In this document: in pieces, positions 15,925 through 23,356 of the stretch
How the letters are laid out: the number at the start of each line of letters is the position of its first letter
Numbering within the stretch: the first letter of the stretch is position 1
Assembly (NCBI GenBank): GCA_965370495.1
Contig: CBDUUV010000033.1
Coordinates: forward strand, 1 to 23,356
DNA from: Krumholzibacterium sp965370495
Lineage (GTDB): Bacteria > Krumholzibacteriota > Krumholzibacteriia > Krumholzibacteriales > Krumholzibacteriaceae
DNA: 23,356 bases
Direction of reading: 5' to 3'
Notes under the pieces: generated by a model
Told to the model about the DNA's origin: nothing
The model's database searches: none
The model's input: only the letters and a program-made list of their open reading frames with translations
Position numbers and translations under genes: made by a program

Positions 15925-16240
15925 GTACTCTTTTTCTGATGCTTGTCGCGGCACTTTATTGTCAGGAGATATCTTTCATCTCTACGCAGGGCTTATCAGG
16001 GGAATACTCAGTTCTATTATCTTCGACCATTATCTTCGACCTTTATCTTCGACCTTTAGCCTCGCTTTTCCATTATCCAGATGGTACAATCGGGCCGCAT
16101 CAAACTCGGGAAGATTCCTGATTGTTGCTCGACCGGTGTTCCGGGGGCAGGCCCGGTAATACAGGCATTGATTTCTGCGTGTTTTACCTTGTTTGCATAC
16201 GGGGCCTGGTGTTTTTCATTTGAAGAAGGGAGCTTGTCAA
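15925..16240 (+). other. Intergenic region upstream of the tricorn gene
   Basis: 316 bases with no supported gene. It contains a 13-base tandem repeat (16016-16064) and a small CCGGG/CCCGG hairpin at about 16141-16156. No good promoter was recognised, although the gene at 16241 must be transcribed from here given the terminator at 15887-15924. Confidence 0.45.
16016..16064 (+). repeat. 13-base tandem repeat, three full copies plus a degenerate fourth
   Basis: Units ATTATCTTCGACC (16016-16028), the same again (16029-16041), TTTATCTTCGACC (16042-16054), then the degraded TTTAGCCTCG. The third copy differs by one base. Non-coding as far as can be seen; role unknown. Confidence 0.85.
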
Positions 16241-19200
16241 ATGGCAGGGAAGCACAGCAAACCAAAAAAAATCATTCGTTTACTGGCAGTATCAATAATC
16301 ATGTCCGTTCTGATCCCTTTGAGCATGTCTGACGCAGGTTCGACAGAAGCAAAACGGCCACTGATGAGGTTTCCCGATATTTATAATAATAATATCGTTT
16401 TTGTATGTGGAGAAGATATATGGACTGTCTCCACAGAAGGAGGAGTTGCCTCGAGACTCACAATACATGATGGCATGGAACGCTTTCCGAGATTTTCCCC
16501 GGATGGGAAGATGATAGCTTTTACCGGGGAATATGATGGCAATTCAGATATATACGTTATGGATGCTCACGGTGGTGGAATAACAAGAATTACATGGCAT
16601 CCAGGGAATGATGAGGTTGTCGGGTGGCATCCGGTCAGCGGCAAGATTATCTTCAGTTCCAGCCGCCGTTCTTTCAGCAGATTTTCACGGCTCTATCTGA
16701 TAAATCCTGATGGAACGGGAATAGAAGAACTTATCATGCATGAGGCGGTACAGGGTTCATTTTCCCCCGATGGAACAAAGATCGCATACAACAGGATTTC
16801 GCGCGAGACCCGTACATGGAAAAGATACAGGGGCGGGACGGCCCAGGATATCTATCTTTTCGATTTTGAAAAAATGGAAGATACAAAGATAACGGATTTC
16901 GAAGGGACCGACCGTATCCCGATGTGGATCGGGGACAGGATATTTTTCAGTTCCGACCGTGACCGTGTTCTCAATATATATGCATATGATCCGGCTTCCG
17001 GAAAAACAACACAGATTACCAGCCACAGGGAATACGATATCCGTCGACCATGCAGCGGTTCCGGGAAGATCGTCTATGAGCTGGGAGGCGACGTATGGAT
17101 GCTGGATACGCTGACGGGGAAGACAGGCAGGGTCGATATAGCGGTTAAGAGCGATGCGCCGGAAATACGGCCATATTTCAAGGATATAAGTGATGACGTG
17201 ACCGGAATCTCGTGTTCCCCGGCAGGCAAGAGAGCCCTTCTTGTAGTGCGTGGCGAAGTCTTCACGGTGCCGGTTGAAAACGGGCCGGCGAGAAACCTGA
17301 CCAGTAATTCCGGATCAAGAGACAAGGATGCTGTCTGGTCTCCCGACGGAAAGAAAGTTGCATTCATCTCTGACATAAATGGTGAGTACCAGATCTATAT
17401 CACCGGTCAGGACGGCAGGGAAGATCCTGTTCAACTTACGGATTACAAAAATGGATACCGCCATACCCTGCGCTGGTCCCCGGATGGTAAAAAGATTGCT
17501 TTCGCAGACCAGACCCTCCGGTGCTATTATCTTGATATAAGCTCGAAAAAGGTCACAGAGATAGACAAGGCGGAATACGAGAATGTTGACGTTTCTCTCG
17601 ATCTCAAACCGATATATGATTTTACATGGTCGCCTGACAGCAGGTATATCGCCTATTCCAGGATGAATGCGGATGGTGTTACACAGATCTACATATTCAG
17701 TCTCAAGACCGGCAAGATCCATTGCGCGAGCAACGGGATATTCAACGATTTCCAACCGGTATTCTCTGATGACGGTAAACATCTTTTCTTTGTTTCGAAC
17801 CGGCGGTTCAGCCCGACGTTCTGTGATTTTGAGTGGGAAATGGTATACAAGAATGGTGCCGGTATCTATTGCCTTAATCTGAAAAAAGGAGGCCTCCCTC
17901 TTCTTCCTTTCAAAAACGACGAGGTGGAGATCGAGGCTGGAAAGGGCGGCAACGGCAAAAAAGACAACAATAACGAAAGCTCCGTCACAATCGATTTCGA
18001 TGGGCTCGCTTCGAGAATAGAACACCTGCCGTTACCTCCGGGCAATTTCCGTCAACTCTCGGTCAATGAGACAGCGATATTCTATCTCAACAGGGATGAC
18101 GGTGATTTCAACCGTTTCGAATTCCGTGCTATCGGTAGCCGTGATCTTTTCAGGTTCTCCTTCAGCGGCAGGAAGGAAGAGACTGTAATAAAGGGAATAA
18201 ATGATTACGGGCTTTCTGCTGACGGCAAAAAAATTGTATATCGGCGGGGCGATGAGGTGGGGATCATCGATGCCTCCGCGACCGGCTCGGACGGAAAAGC
18301 TGTTGATCTGTCAGGCCTGAGGGTGTTTTGCAACCCGTTGGCCGAATGGAAACAGATATTCAACGAATCCTGGAGGATGGAACGCGATTATTATTACGAA
18401 CCAAATATGCATGGTGTGAATTGGGATAGAATGAAAGAGAAGTATGGGCGATTGCTCGATCGGGCTACATGCCGCCAGGATCTAAGATTCATAATCGGTG
18501 AAATGATCGGAGAGCTCAATACTTCCCATACATATATCTTTGGGGGGGATATCAAACGAAGAGCCGTCAGGGTAAATGTCGGTATGCTGGGAGTTGACTG
18601 GGAGACAGAAAAAGGCTGCGTCTTTTATCGTTTTGGAAAGATCTTCCGTGTGGCTGACTGGACCAGGGAAATCATTCCTCCGCTTTCTGTACCCGGATCT
18701 GAAGTGGCCGATGGAGAATACCTTATAGAGGTGAATGGTGTTGAAGTTACCACGGATAACAATATCTACAGCTATTTCCAGGGCCTCGCGGGACAGCAGA
18801 TCAAGCTTCTCGTCAATGGCAAGCCTTTACGGAAAGGGGCAAGAGAAATAACCGTATTACCCCTGCGTGGTGAATTCACTCTCCGGTATCTCGACTGGGT
18901 GGAACATAACAGGCTTCTGGCCGATGAGAAATCGGGCGGGCTTATCGGGTACCTTCATCTGCCCGATACCTATACGGGGTCTACCAGGGAATTCCCGAAA
19001 TATTTCTATTCCCAGGCCCGCAAAAAAGGGATCATAGTCGACGGGCGTTTCAACGCAGGTGGACTCGATCCGGCTATCTTCTACCAGCGATTGACAAAGA
19101 AGATACACTCGTACTGGACAAGGCGCTACTCACATGACCAGGTTGATCCGGCGTACGCGCAGAATGCACACCTTGTCTGCCTGACCAACCGGCAGGCTGG

Positions 19201-19540
19201 TTCGGGCGGGGACATGGTTCCGATGGAGTTTCAGATGATGAAGATGGGGCCGGTCATCGGGACGCGTACGTGGGGAGGACTGGTTGGTGTGTCGATGTTC
19301 CACAGGCTGATCGATGGCGGAGGCCTGACAGCTCCGGATTACAGGATATATGACCGCGATGGTAAATGGATCGTGGAGAACGAGGGAATTATACCTGATA
19401 TTGAGATTGACCTCGATCCTGTTGAGATGTCCAGGGGATATGATGCTCAGCTTATGAAGGCCATCGAAATCCTGATGAAGAACATAGAGGAAGACCCGAA
19501 ACCATGGCCGAAACACGATCCTTTCAAGATCGATGGGTAA
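16241..19540 (+). CDS. Tricorn protease homologue (periplasmic serine peptidase)
   Basis: 1099 residues. ATG 16241 follows GAAGGGAG by eight bases and begins a signal peptide (basic MAGKHSKPKK, hydrophobic 11-30). Residues about 40-540 are TolB/tricorn-type propeller repeats (PRFSPDGKMIAFTG, AVWSPDGKKVAFIS, LRWSPDGKKIAFAD, FTWSPDSRYIAYSR). An acidic, low-complexity segment near 560-585 precedes a further propeller part to about 690. Residues about 700-770 form the first catalytic part with TSHTY (His763), about 775-875 a PDZ domain, and about 880-1075 the S41-type peptidase core with DGRFNAGG (935-941), Ser988 in QAGSGGD and Glu1048 in VENEG. The catalytic Ser/His/Glu positions match tricorn. 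In archaeal tricorn the residue after the nucleophile is Asp966, which shapes the S1 pocket for basic residues; here it is Gly989. Degrades peptides, probably in the periplasm. Convergent with the NIF3 gene, 73 bases away with no clear terminator. Confidence 0.92.
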   Translation: MAGKHSKPKKIIRLLAVSIIMSVLIPLSMSDAGSTEAKRPLMRFPDIYNNNIVFVCGEDIWTVSTEGGVASRLTIHDGMERFPRFSPDGKMIAFTGEYDGNSDIYVMDAHGGGITRITWHPGNDEVVGWHPVSGKIIFSSSRRSFSRFSRLYLINPDGTGIEELIMHEAVQGSFSPDGTKIAYNRISRETRTWKRYRGGTAQDIYLFDFEKMEDTKITDFEGTDRIPMWIGDRIFFSSDRDRVLNIYAYDPASGKTTQITSHREYDIRRPCSGSGKIVYELGGDVWMLDTLTGKTGRVDIAVKSDAPEIRPYFKDISDDVTGISCSPAGKRALLVVRGEVFTVPVENGPARNLTSNSGSRDKDAVWSPDGKKVAFISDINGEYQIYITGQDGREDPVQLTDYKNGYRHTLRWSPDGKKIAFADQTLRCYYLDISSKKVTEIDKAEYENVDVSLDLKPIYDFTWSPDSRYIAYSRMNADGVTQIYIFSLKTGKIHCASNGIFNDFQPVFSDDGKHLFFVSNRRFSPTFCDFEWEMVYKNGAGIYCLNLKKGGLPLLPFKNDEVEIEAGKGGNGKKDNNNESSVTIDFDGLASRIEHLPLPPGNFRQLSVNETAIFYLNRDDGDFNRFEFRAIGSRDLFRFSFSGRKEETVIKGINDYGLSADGKKIVYRRGDEVGIIDASATGSDGKAVDLSGLRVFCNPLAEWKQIFNESWRMERDYYYEPNMHGVNWDRMKEKYGRLLDRATCRQDLRFIIGEMIGELNTSHTYIFGGDIKRRAVRVNVGMLGVDWETEKGCVFYRFGKIFRVADWTREIIPPLSVPGSEVADGEYLIEVNGVEVTTDNNIYSYFQGLAGQQIKLLVNGKPLRKGAREITVLPLRGEFTLRYLDWVEHNRLLADEKSGGLIGYLHLPDTYTGSTREFPKYFYSQARKKGIIVDGRFNAGGLDPAIFYQRLTKKIHSYWTRRYSHDQVDPAYAQNAHLVCLTNRQAGSGGDMVPMEFQMMKMGPVIGTRTWGGLVGVSMFHRLIDGGGLTAPDYRIYDRDGKWIVENEGIIPDIEIDLDPVEMSRGYDAQLMKAIEILMKNIEEDPKPWPKHDPFKIDG

Positions 19541-19613
19541 AAAGATCCGGTAAGGCAGATATTCGATGGATCGGGCGAAGGCGCCCTCGCCTGTGACAGG
19601 AAATATGGAACGG

Positions 19614-20369
19614 TTAAAGCCCTGTCGGGATGTCTACAAATTTGACGGTAAGGCCGAATTCATCCGCCAGGAGCTTGCCGACAGCTTTGACTCCAACGGT
19701 TTCTGTAGCGTAATGCCCGGCAAAGAAGATGTTGATTCTGTGTTCGCGGGCAACATGATATGATGAATGCGATGTCTCGCCTGTGAGCAGGGTATCGCAT
19801 CCGGCTCCTGCCGCATCCTGTACCAGTGAAGCTCCTCCTCCGGAGACGATTCCAACCTTCCTGACAAGCGGTGAGCCGAATGCCAGACTGCTGACGCTTC
19901 CACCGAAACCCCTTCTGATCTTCGCGGAGAAACTTCCTGCAGCAAGAGGGCGGGGAAGCCGGCCGCAAAGTCCGATCTCGATGCCGTGATAGTCGCCGAA
20001 CGGGGATGGTGTTTTTATTCCAAGCATTGAAGCGATGCGGGCGTTATTTCCAAGCTGCGGGTGGCAATCAAGAGGAAGGTGCGCGGCATAGAGGGATATC
20101 CCGTTAGCGAGAAGCAACCGGAGACGCTTTGCCATGATGCCGGTTACAGGCTGCATCTTGCCCCAGAACAGGCCATGATGGACGATGAGGAGTTGGGATT
20201 TCAGGCGTATGGCTTTTTTTACTGCTTCCTCGCAGGCATCGACCGCGAGGGTTACTTTTACTACATCGGCGGAGCCTTCGACCTGGAGCCCATTGAGTGA
20301 CGAGTCGTTCTTGAAAGCGGATATATCCAGTATCTGATCGAGAAAATTCGTGAGTTTTTTCAGCTTCAA
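19614..20369 (-). CDS. NIF3/DUF34 (YbgI-like) metal-binding protein
   Basis: 251 residues. The start is TTG 20369, seven bases after AAGGAG (20377-20382), which lies within the 11-base gap to the preceding gene. The conserved di-metal ligands are all visible: His64 and His65 in VHHGLFWG, Asp101 in AAHLPLD, His219 and Glu223 in GHYATE, with positions almost equal to those of YbgI. The SGGGASLV and TGETSHSSYH motifs are also present. The family is often called GTP cyclohydrolase I type 2 homologue; true activity is unsettled, with metal-handling or hydrolase roles proposed. Last gene of the sigma-54 activator/selenoprotein operon. Complete, cytosolic. Confidence 0.93.
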   Translation of the reverse strand: MKLKKLTNFLDQILDISAFKNDSSLNGLQVEGSADVVKVTLAVDACEEAVKKAIRLKSQLLIVHHGLFWGKMQPVTGIMAKRLRLLLANGISLYAAHLPLDCHPQLGNNARIASMLGIKTPSPFGDYHGIEIGLCGRLPRPLAAGSFSAKIRRGFGGSVSSLAFGSPLVRKVGIVSGGGASLVQDAAGAGCDTLLTGETSHSSYHVAREHRINIFFAGHYATETVGVKAVGKLLADEFGLTVKFVDIPTGL

Positions 20370-20380
20370 AAAAACACTCC

Positions 20381-21403
20381 TTATTCTGTTTCCATATCCC
20401 TTTGCTTGAGTTCTTTCTGATATTCGAGTTCGAGTTCTTTCAGATCGACGCGTTCCTCCGATTTATGGGCGGCCCCTCCGACATCCGTAGCTTTCAAAAA
20501 CAGTTTCCCTTTGTAGTATCGAGCTTCGATTTCTGTAAAAGAGATTCGATGTATTCCTGTATCGACGACCAGCGTCGAATCGACCAATTCATAGTGAGTG
20601 CCTTCGTGACTCCTGCGGCCGTTGACGACAATGTCGATTCCCGGAACATCCGCCGCGAAGTCCAGGCTTTTTCCCCAACCCTGGTGGCTGATGGCGATGA
20701 TCAGGTCACACCCTTTTTCCCGCAGGCGTGAAATCGCGTCAAGAGCTGCTATCTTCGGGTTCCGCACGTCGTAATATCTGGGTATGATCGGGTCGATCTT
20801 GTGAATGAATGAAGGGAGCGTAACGCTGAAGATACCTACGCGTACGCCTCCTTTTCTGCCGAATATGGTTCGTCTGCCGCCCAGATGTTTGATGATCCAT
20901 GGCGATGCAAGAAAACCGTTTGCCCTTTTGTCATAGATATTGGCCGATACAAGGGGTAATCCATTTTTCTTTGCTATTTGCAGCAGCCTTTTTCTGCCGT
21001 AGCGAATTTCGTTGCTGGCGACATTTATCGCATCGTATTTCATTAACTTCAGGCCTTCGAAGAAATACTGGTAGTCGAGGTCATCGTTTTTGGAATGCCT
21101 GGAGCGGCAGAAATTGCCCGTGTCAAGAAGAAGCACGGGAGTCTCTGAACGTTTGCTGTCGATGAAGGAGGCCCACCTGGCCATCCCTGAATACTTATCC
21201 TTTTTTCAACCGCAAGGTTCACGGTAACAATTAAGCTCGTTGGTCACATAGATCCTGATCTTCGTCCCGTCAGCAACTGCTTCTTCTGTCCCGGAGCTGG
21301 CGATATATATCTTCAGAGGAATATACACCAGCATCAGCACGATGAATACTGCAAGGATAAGCTTGATAAATGGAGATGTCCGGACAGGTGTATTTCTATT
21401 CAT
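20381..21403 (-). CDS. Membrane-anchored UshA/metallophosphatase-like selenoprotein (in-frame TGA read as selenocysteine)
   Basis: Read as one 340-residue protein with Sec66 encoded by TGA at 21206-21208. ATG 21403 overlaps the stop of the activator gene by eight bases, suggesting translational coupling. Residues 12-34 are a membrane anchor. Then follows YVTNELNCYREPCG, Sec66, KKDKYSGMARWASFID. The related metallophosphatase-like family has a PCGC motif followed by a Gly-rich .GG.ARR segment at the same spacing, so TGA stands exactly where the second Cys belongs. Both sides are in the same frame with no indel and continue as one fold: VLLLDTGN (Asp94), YDAINVASNE (Asn131), ISHQGWG (His240), VVNGRRSH (His266), and a charged helical tail. 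The family's metal motif D.H is E.N here and GNHE/GHTH are degraded, so phosphatase activity is doubtful; a redox role for Cys64-Gly-Sec66 is plausible. Alternatives are a nonsense mutation or a sequencing error; the SECIS-like hairpin argues against both. Confidence 0.8.
21165..21188 (-). promoter_or_regulatory. Bacterial SECIS-like hairpin directly after the in-frame TGA
   Basis: Numbering from the base after TGA, bases 18-22 (AGGGA) pair with 37-41 (UCCUU, one G-U), U23 is bulged, GGCC 24-27 pairs with GGCC 33-36, and the loop is AGGUG (28-32). The Escherichia coli fdhF element has the same plan: a bulged U below a short stem and a loop AGGUCU whose G and U contact SelB. The loop begins 27 bases after the TGA, within the accepted range for bacterial elements though further than in fdhF. 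It lies inside the coding sequence, as expected. Confidence 0.7.
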
Positions 21404-23356
21404 ATTTTTTCAGCCGCGCGTATAATGTTGGTTTCGAGATCCCGAGAAGTTTTGCCGCCTTTTGTTTGTCACCGGTTTTTTCGACCACTTTCCTTATTAT
21501 CGATCCCTCGACCTTGGCAAGGATAGGGTCGTTGAAAGAAAACTCGATGTTATCGAGCAATGATTCGACAACATCCTCGAGAGTGTTAAGCGCTTGGGAT
21601 TGAACAGTTTCAGTATGTTCAATAATCCCTTCGGGAAGGTCTTCGGGGAGTATGGTGTCCTTTCTGGAGATTATGATCATTCGTTTGATCATGTTCTCCA
21701 GTTCCCTGACATTTCCCGGCCAGTCGTATTCCGACAGGTATGTCATCGCCTCGGGCGAAATATGTTTGGTAGGAATATTGTACAGGCGGCAGAATGTAGT
21801 CAAGAAATGATTGCAGAGAAGCACTATATCTTCTCTTCTTTCGCTGAGGGATGGGATCCTGATCGGGAAGACGTTTATTCTGTAGTAAAGATCTTCCCTG
21901 AAAGTTCCTTCTCTGACCATTTTTTTGAGGTCCCTGTTAGTCGCTGTGATTATCCGTACGTCTGTTTCTATTTCAACATTTCCCCCGACACGGAAAAACT
22001 TCTGTTCTTCGAGGACACGCAGAAGCTTGGACTGCAGGGGGAGAGGTATCTCCGCAATCTCATCAAGGTAGATAGTGCCCCCCCTGGCTTTTTCGAAATG
22101 TCCGATATTCAGTTTGTGAGCGCTTGTGAAAGAACCTTTCTCATGTCCAAAGAGTATGCTCTCCAGCAGGTCGCGAGGAAAAGAGCCACAATTGACATGG
22201 TGGAATGATTGTGAATTGCGCGGCCCGATATTATGAATTGCTTTTGCTATCAGATCCTTGCCTGATCCGTTGGGGCCGGTTAGCAGGATTGCGGTATCCA
22301 TGTCCTTGATACTTTCGACCAGGTCGTATACCTGTCGCATCGCGGGAGATTTGCCGATGATGTCGCGGAAAGTCACCTTTTTCTTTAATGCCGGGATGAT
22401 GGTGGGGGGCGAGGGCATGGATTTTTCCAGTTCCCTGAGTCGGCTGCCAAGGAGTATTCCTTCCATGCCGAGAGCTGTTTGCTGGGTGAAGGCGACAAGG
22501 AAACTGTGGTCCTCGTCGGTAGTTTTCGTGCTTTTCCGGGTAGAATCAAGGTAGAGAAAACCGGTCATTTCGTCCTGTATCCACAAGGGGGTGCAGATGA
22601 TGCCAGGATGTTCCTTGAGGAACTCATTGCTCACTTTGCCTTCCGGGATCTTTGAGCGAGAGACATCGAGCGGGTAGCCCAGTTGCCTGGAGATATTGAG
22701 AATCGCGATAATGTTCTTGTCAGTGAGGGTTGTGTCCGGGCCGAATTCCCCGATCTGCGCGAGGAACCGGAATGTATTCTGGTCATCGTTCTGCAGTATA
22801 AGAGCAGCCCTTTCCATGCCGGTGGCTGTTTTCGCTGTTTCGGTGATGGTGCTGTAGAGTTTTTCGGGGTCTTTGATAGTTCTTATAAAGGATATGATTC
22901 TACACAGGGTTCTGAAACGGGCTGAGTCCGTGTGCAGCCGTCCCGTCTCCGTCGTTCTGCGTTGCTCCAGATGGTCCTGAAGGTGTTGGACCTGCCTGGG
23001 CATTTTCCCGCTTTCGCCGATTAGAGACAGGGAACGAAGAAGATATTCTCTGGCAAGATACTCGTTGCCCTCATCAAGGAAAAGTTCCCCGATTTCCGCC
23101 GTTACTGAAGCAGCCGTGTTTTTCCTTCCGAGCAGGGATAGTTCGAAGCTGGTGCCTTCCAGCTTCATTCGGCCTCTTTCACGTTTTCCCTCAGCGATAA
23201 GGATCCTTCCTTCCAGAAGGTCGAGAAGGATCGTTTCGAGCCGTGACCCGATTTTGCGGTTCAGTCCTCTTGCCTGGTTGAGAAGTTCCGTTGCTTCTGT
23301 CAGTTTCCCTTCAGTGAGGCTGATGTCACCCAGCCTGCGAAAGACGATAGCCTTTT
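21396..23356 (-). CDS. Sigma-54-type activator with helical repeat and GAF domains (5' end outside window)
   Basis: The frame stays open to the window edge at 23356, so the N-terminus is missing; an internal ATG at 23168 is unlikely to be the start because the upstream residues (KLTEATELLNQARGL and similar) continue TPR-like helices. The visible 652 or so residues contain TPR-like helices, a GAF-like sensor (ATGMERAALILQND to QQTALGMEG), an AAA+ domain with Walker A GPNGSGKD and Walker B TIYLDEI, WPGNVREL, and a C-terminal Fis-type helix-turn-helix (DKQKAAKLLGISKPTLYARL). The sigma-54 contact motif GAFTGA reads GSFTSA, keeping Phe and Thr. Probably activates sigma-54 promoters in response to a ligand or protein partner. 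Its stop TAG overlaps the selenoprotein start, so the two are co-translated. Confidence 0.92.
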   Translation of the reverse strand, partial: KAIVFRRLGDISLTEGKLTEATELLNQARGLNRKIGSRLETILLDLLEGRILIAEGKRERGRMKLEGTSFELSLLGRKNTAASVTAEIGELFLDEGNEYLAREYLLRSLSLIGESGKMPRQVQHLQDHLEQRRTTETGRLHTDSARFRTLCRIISFIRTIKDPEKLYSTITETAKTATGMERAALILQNDDQNTFRFLAQIGEFGPDTTLTDKNIIAILNISRQLGYPLDVSRSKIPEGKVSNEFLKEHPGIICTPLWIQDEMTGFLYLDSTRKSTKTTDEDHSFLVAFTQQTALGMEGILLGSRLRELEKSMPSPPTIIPALKKKVTFRDIIGKSPAMRQVYDLVESIKDMDTAILLTGPNGSGKDLIAKAIHNIGPRNSQSFHHVNCGSFPRDLLESILFGHEKGSFTSAHKLNIGHFEKARGGTIYLDEIAEIPLPLQSKLLRVLEEQKFFRVGGNVEIETDVRIITATNRDLKKMVREGTFREDLYYRINVFPIRIPSLSERREDIVLLCNHFLTTFCRLYNIPTKHISPEAMTYLSEYDWPGNVRELENMIKRMIIISRKDTILPEDLPEGIIEHTETVQSQALNTLEDVVESLLDNIEFSFNDPILAKVEGSIIRKVVEKTGDKQKAAKLLGISKPTLYARLKKYE

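Noticed and set aside
20381..21208. Two separate genes: a 65-residue membrane peptide and a 267-residue protein starting at ATG 21184
   Set aside because: ATG 21184 has no well-placed ribosome binding site, both parts are in the same frame, and the family motif spans the junction at the TGA.
21206..21208. Reassignment of TGA as a sense codon throughout the genome
   Set aside because: Several clear genes in the window end at TGA (1517-1519, 3884-3886, 6685-6687, 11521-11523) at the natural ends of their domains.

Overview
The window looks like a chromosomal segment of an uncultured Gram-negative bacterium of the FCB group, of the kind placed in Krumholzibacteriota, Eisenbacteria or Latescibacterota. 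The reasons are two large proteins ending in FlgD-like/T9SS-type C-terminal domains (PNPF..T.I.F ... DV.GR.V ... G.Y), TSP3-like calcium-binding repeats, outer-membrane beta-barrels, a periplasmic tricorn-type protease and strong AGGAGG ribosome binding sites. This placement is inference from protein style. TGA is used as a normal stop by several genes (stops at 1517-1519, 3884-3886, 6685-6687, 11521-11523), so the code is standard. TTG is a recurrent start codon.

Layout. 353-1519 (+) is an exported BPL_N-type amidotransferase-like protein with a HEAT-like tail. 1703-3886 (+) is a three-module CxxC/HxxxH protein with TSP3 linkers and a FlgD-like tail. A bidirectional terminator (4067-4104) separates it from 4158-6401 (-), a large secreted FlgD-tail protein. 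6685-7506 (-) is an unrecognised exported protein. 7712-9664 (-) is an asparagine-synthetase homologue that has lost the Cys nucleophile and the usual synthetase loop; it is divergent from 10000-11508 (+), a B12-binding radical SAM enzyme. 11521-13071 (-) is a WD40-CsgG-like fusion, downstream of a small beta-barrel (13112-13612, -). A second barrel (13955-14521, +) is divergent from that one. 14633-15082 (-) is a collagen-like lipoprotein, 15522-15797 (+) an RRM RNA-binding protein with a long structured leader, and 16241-19540 (+) a tricorn protease homologue.

The right end is a minus-strand operon: a sigma-54-type activator (runs off the window, ends 21396), a membrane-anchored metallophosphatase-like protein (20381-21403) and a NIF3 protein (19614-20369). 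The middle gene is the most interesting item. Its frame is interrupted only by one in-frame TGA (21206-21208), at the second cysteine of the family motif PCGC. A hairpin with a bulged U and an AGGUG loop follows directly, closely resembling a bacterial SECIS element. I read it as a selenoprotein (EPCG-Sec). The operon then combines a transcriptional activator, a selenocysteine protein and a metal-binding NIF3 protein. No mobile element, CRISPR array, rRNA or tRNA was seen.
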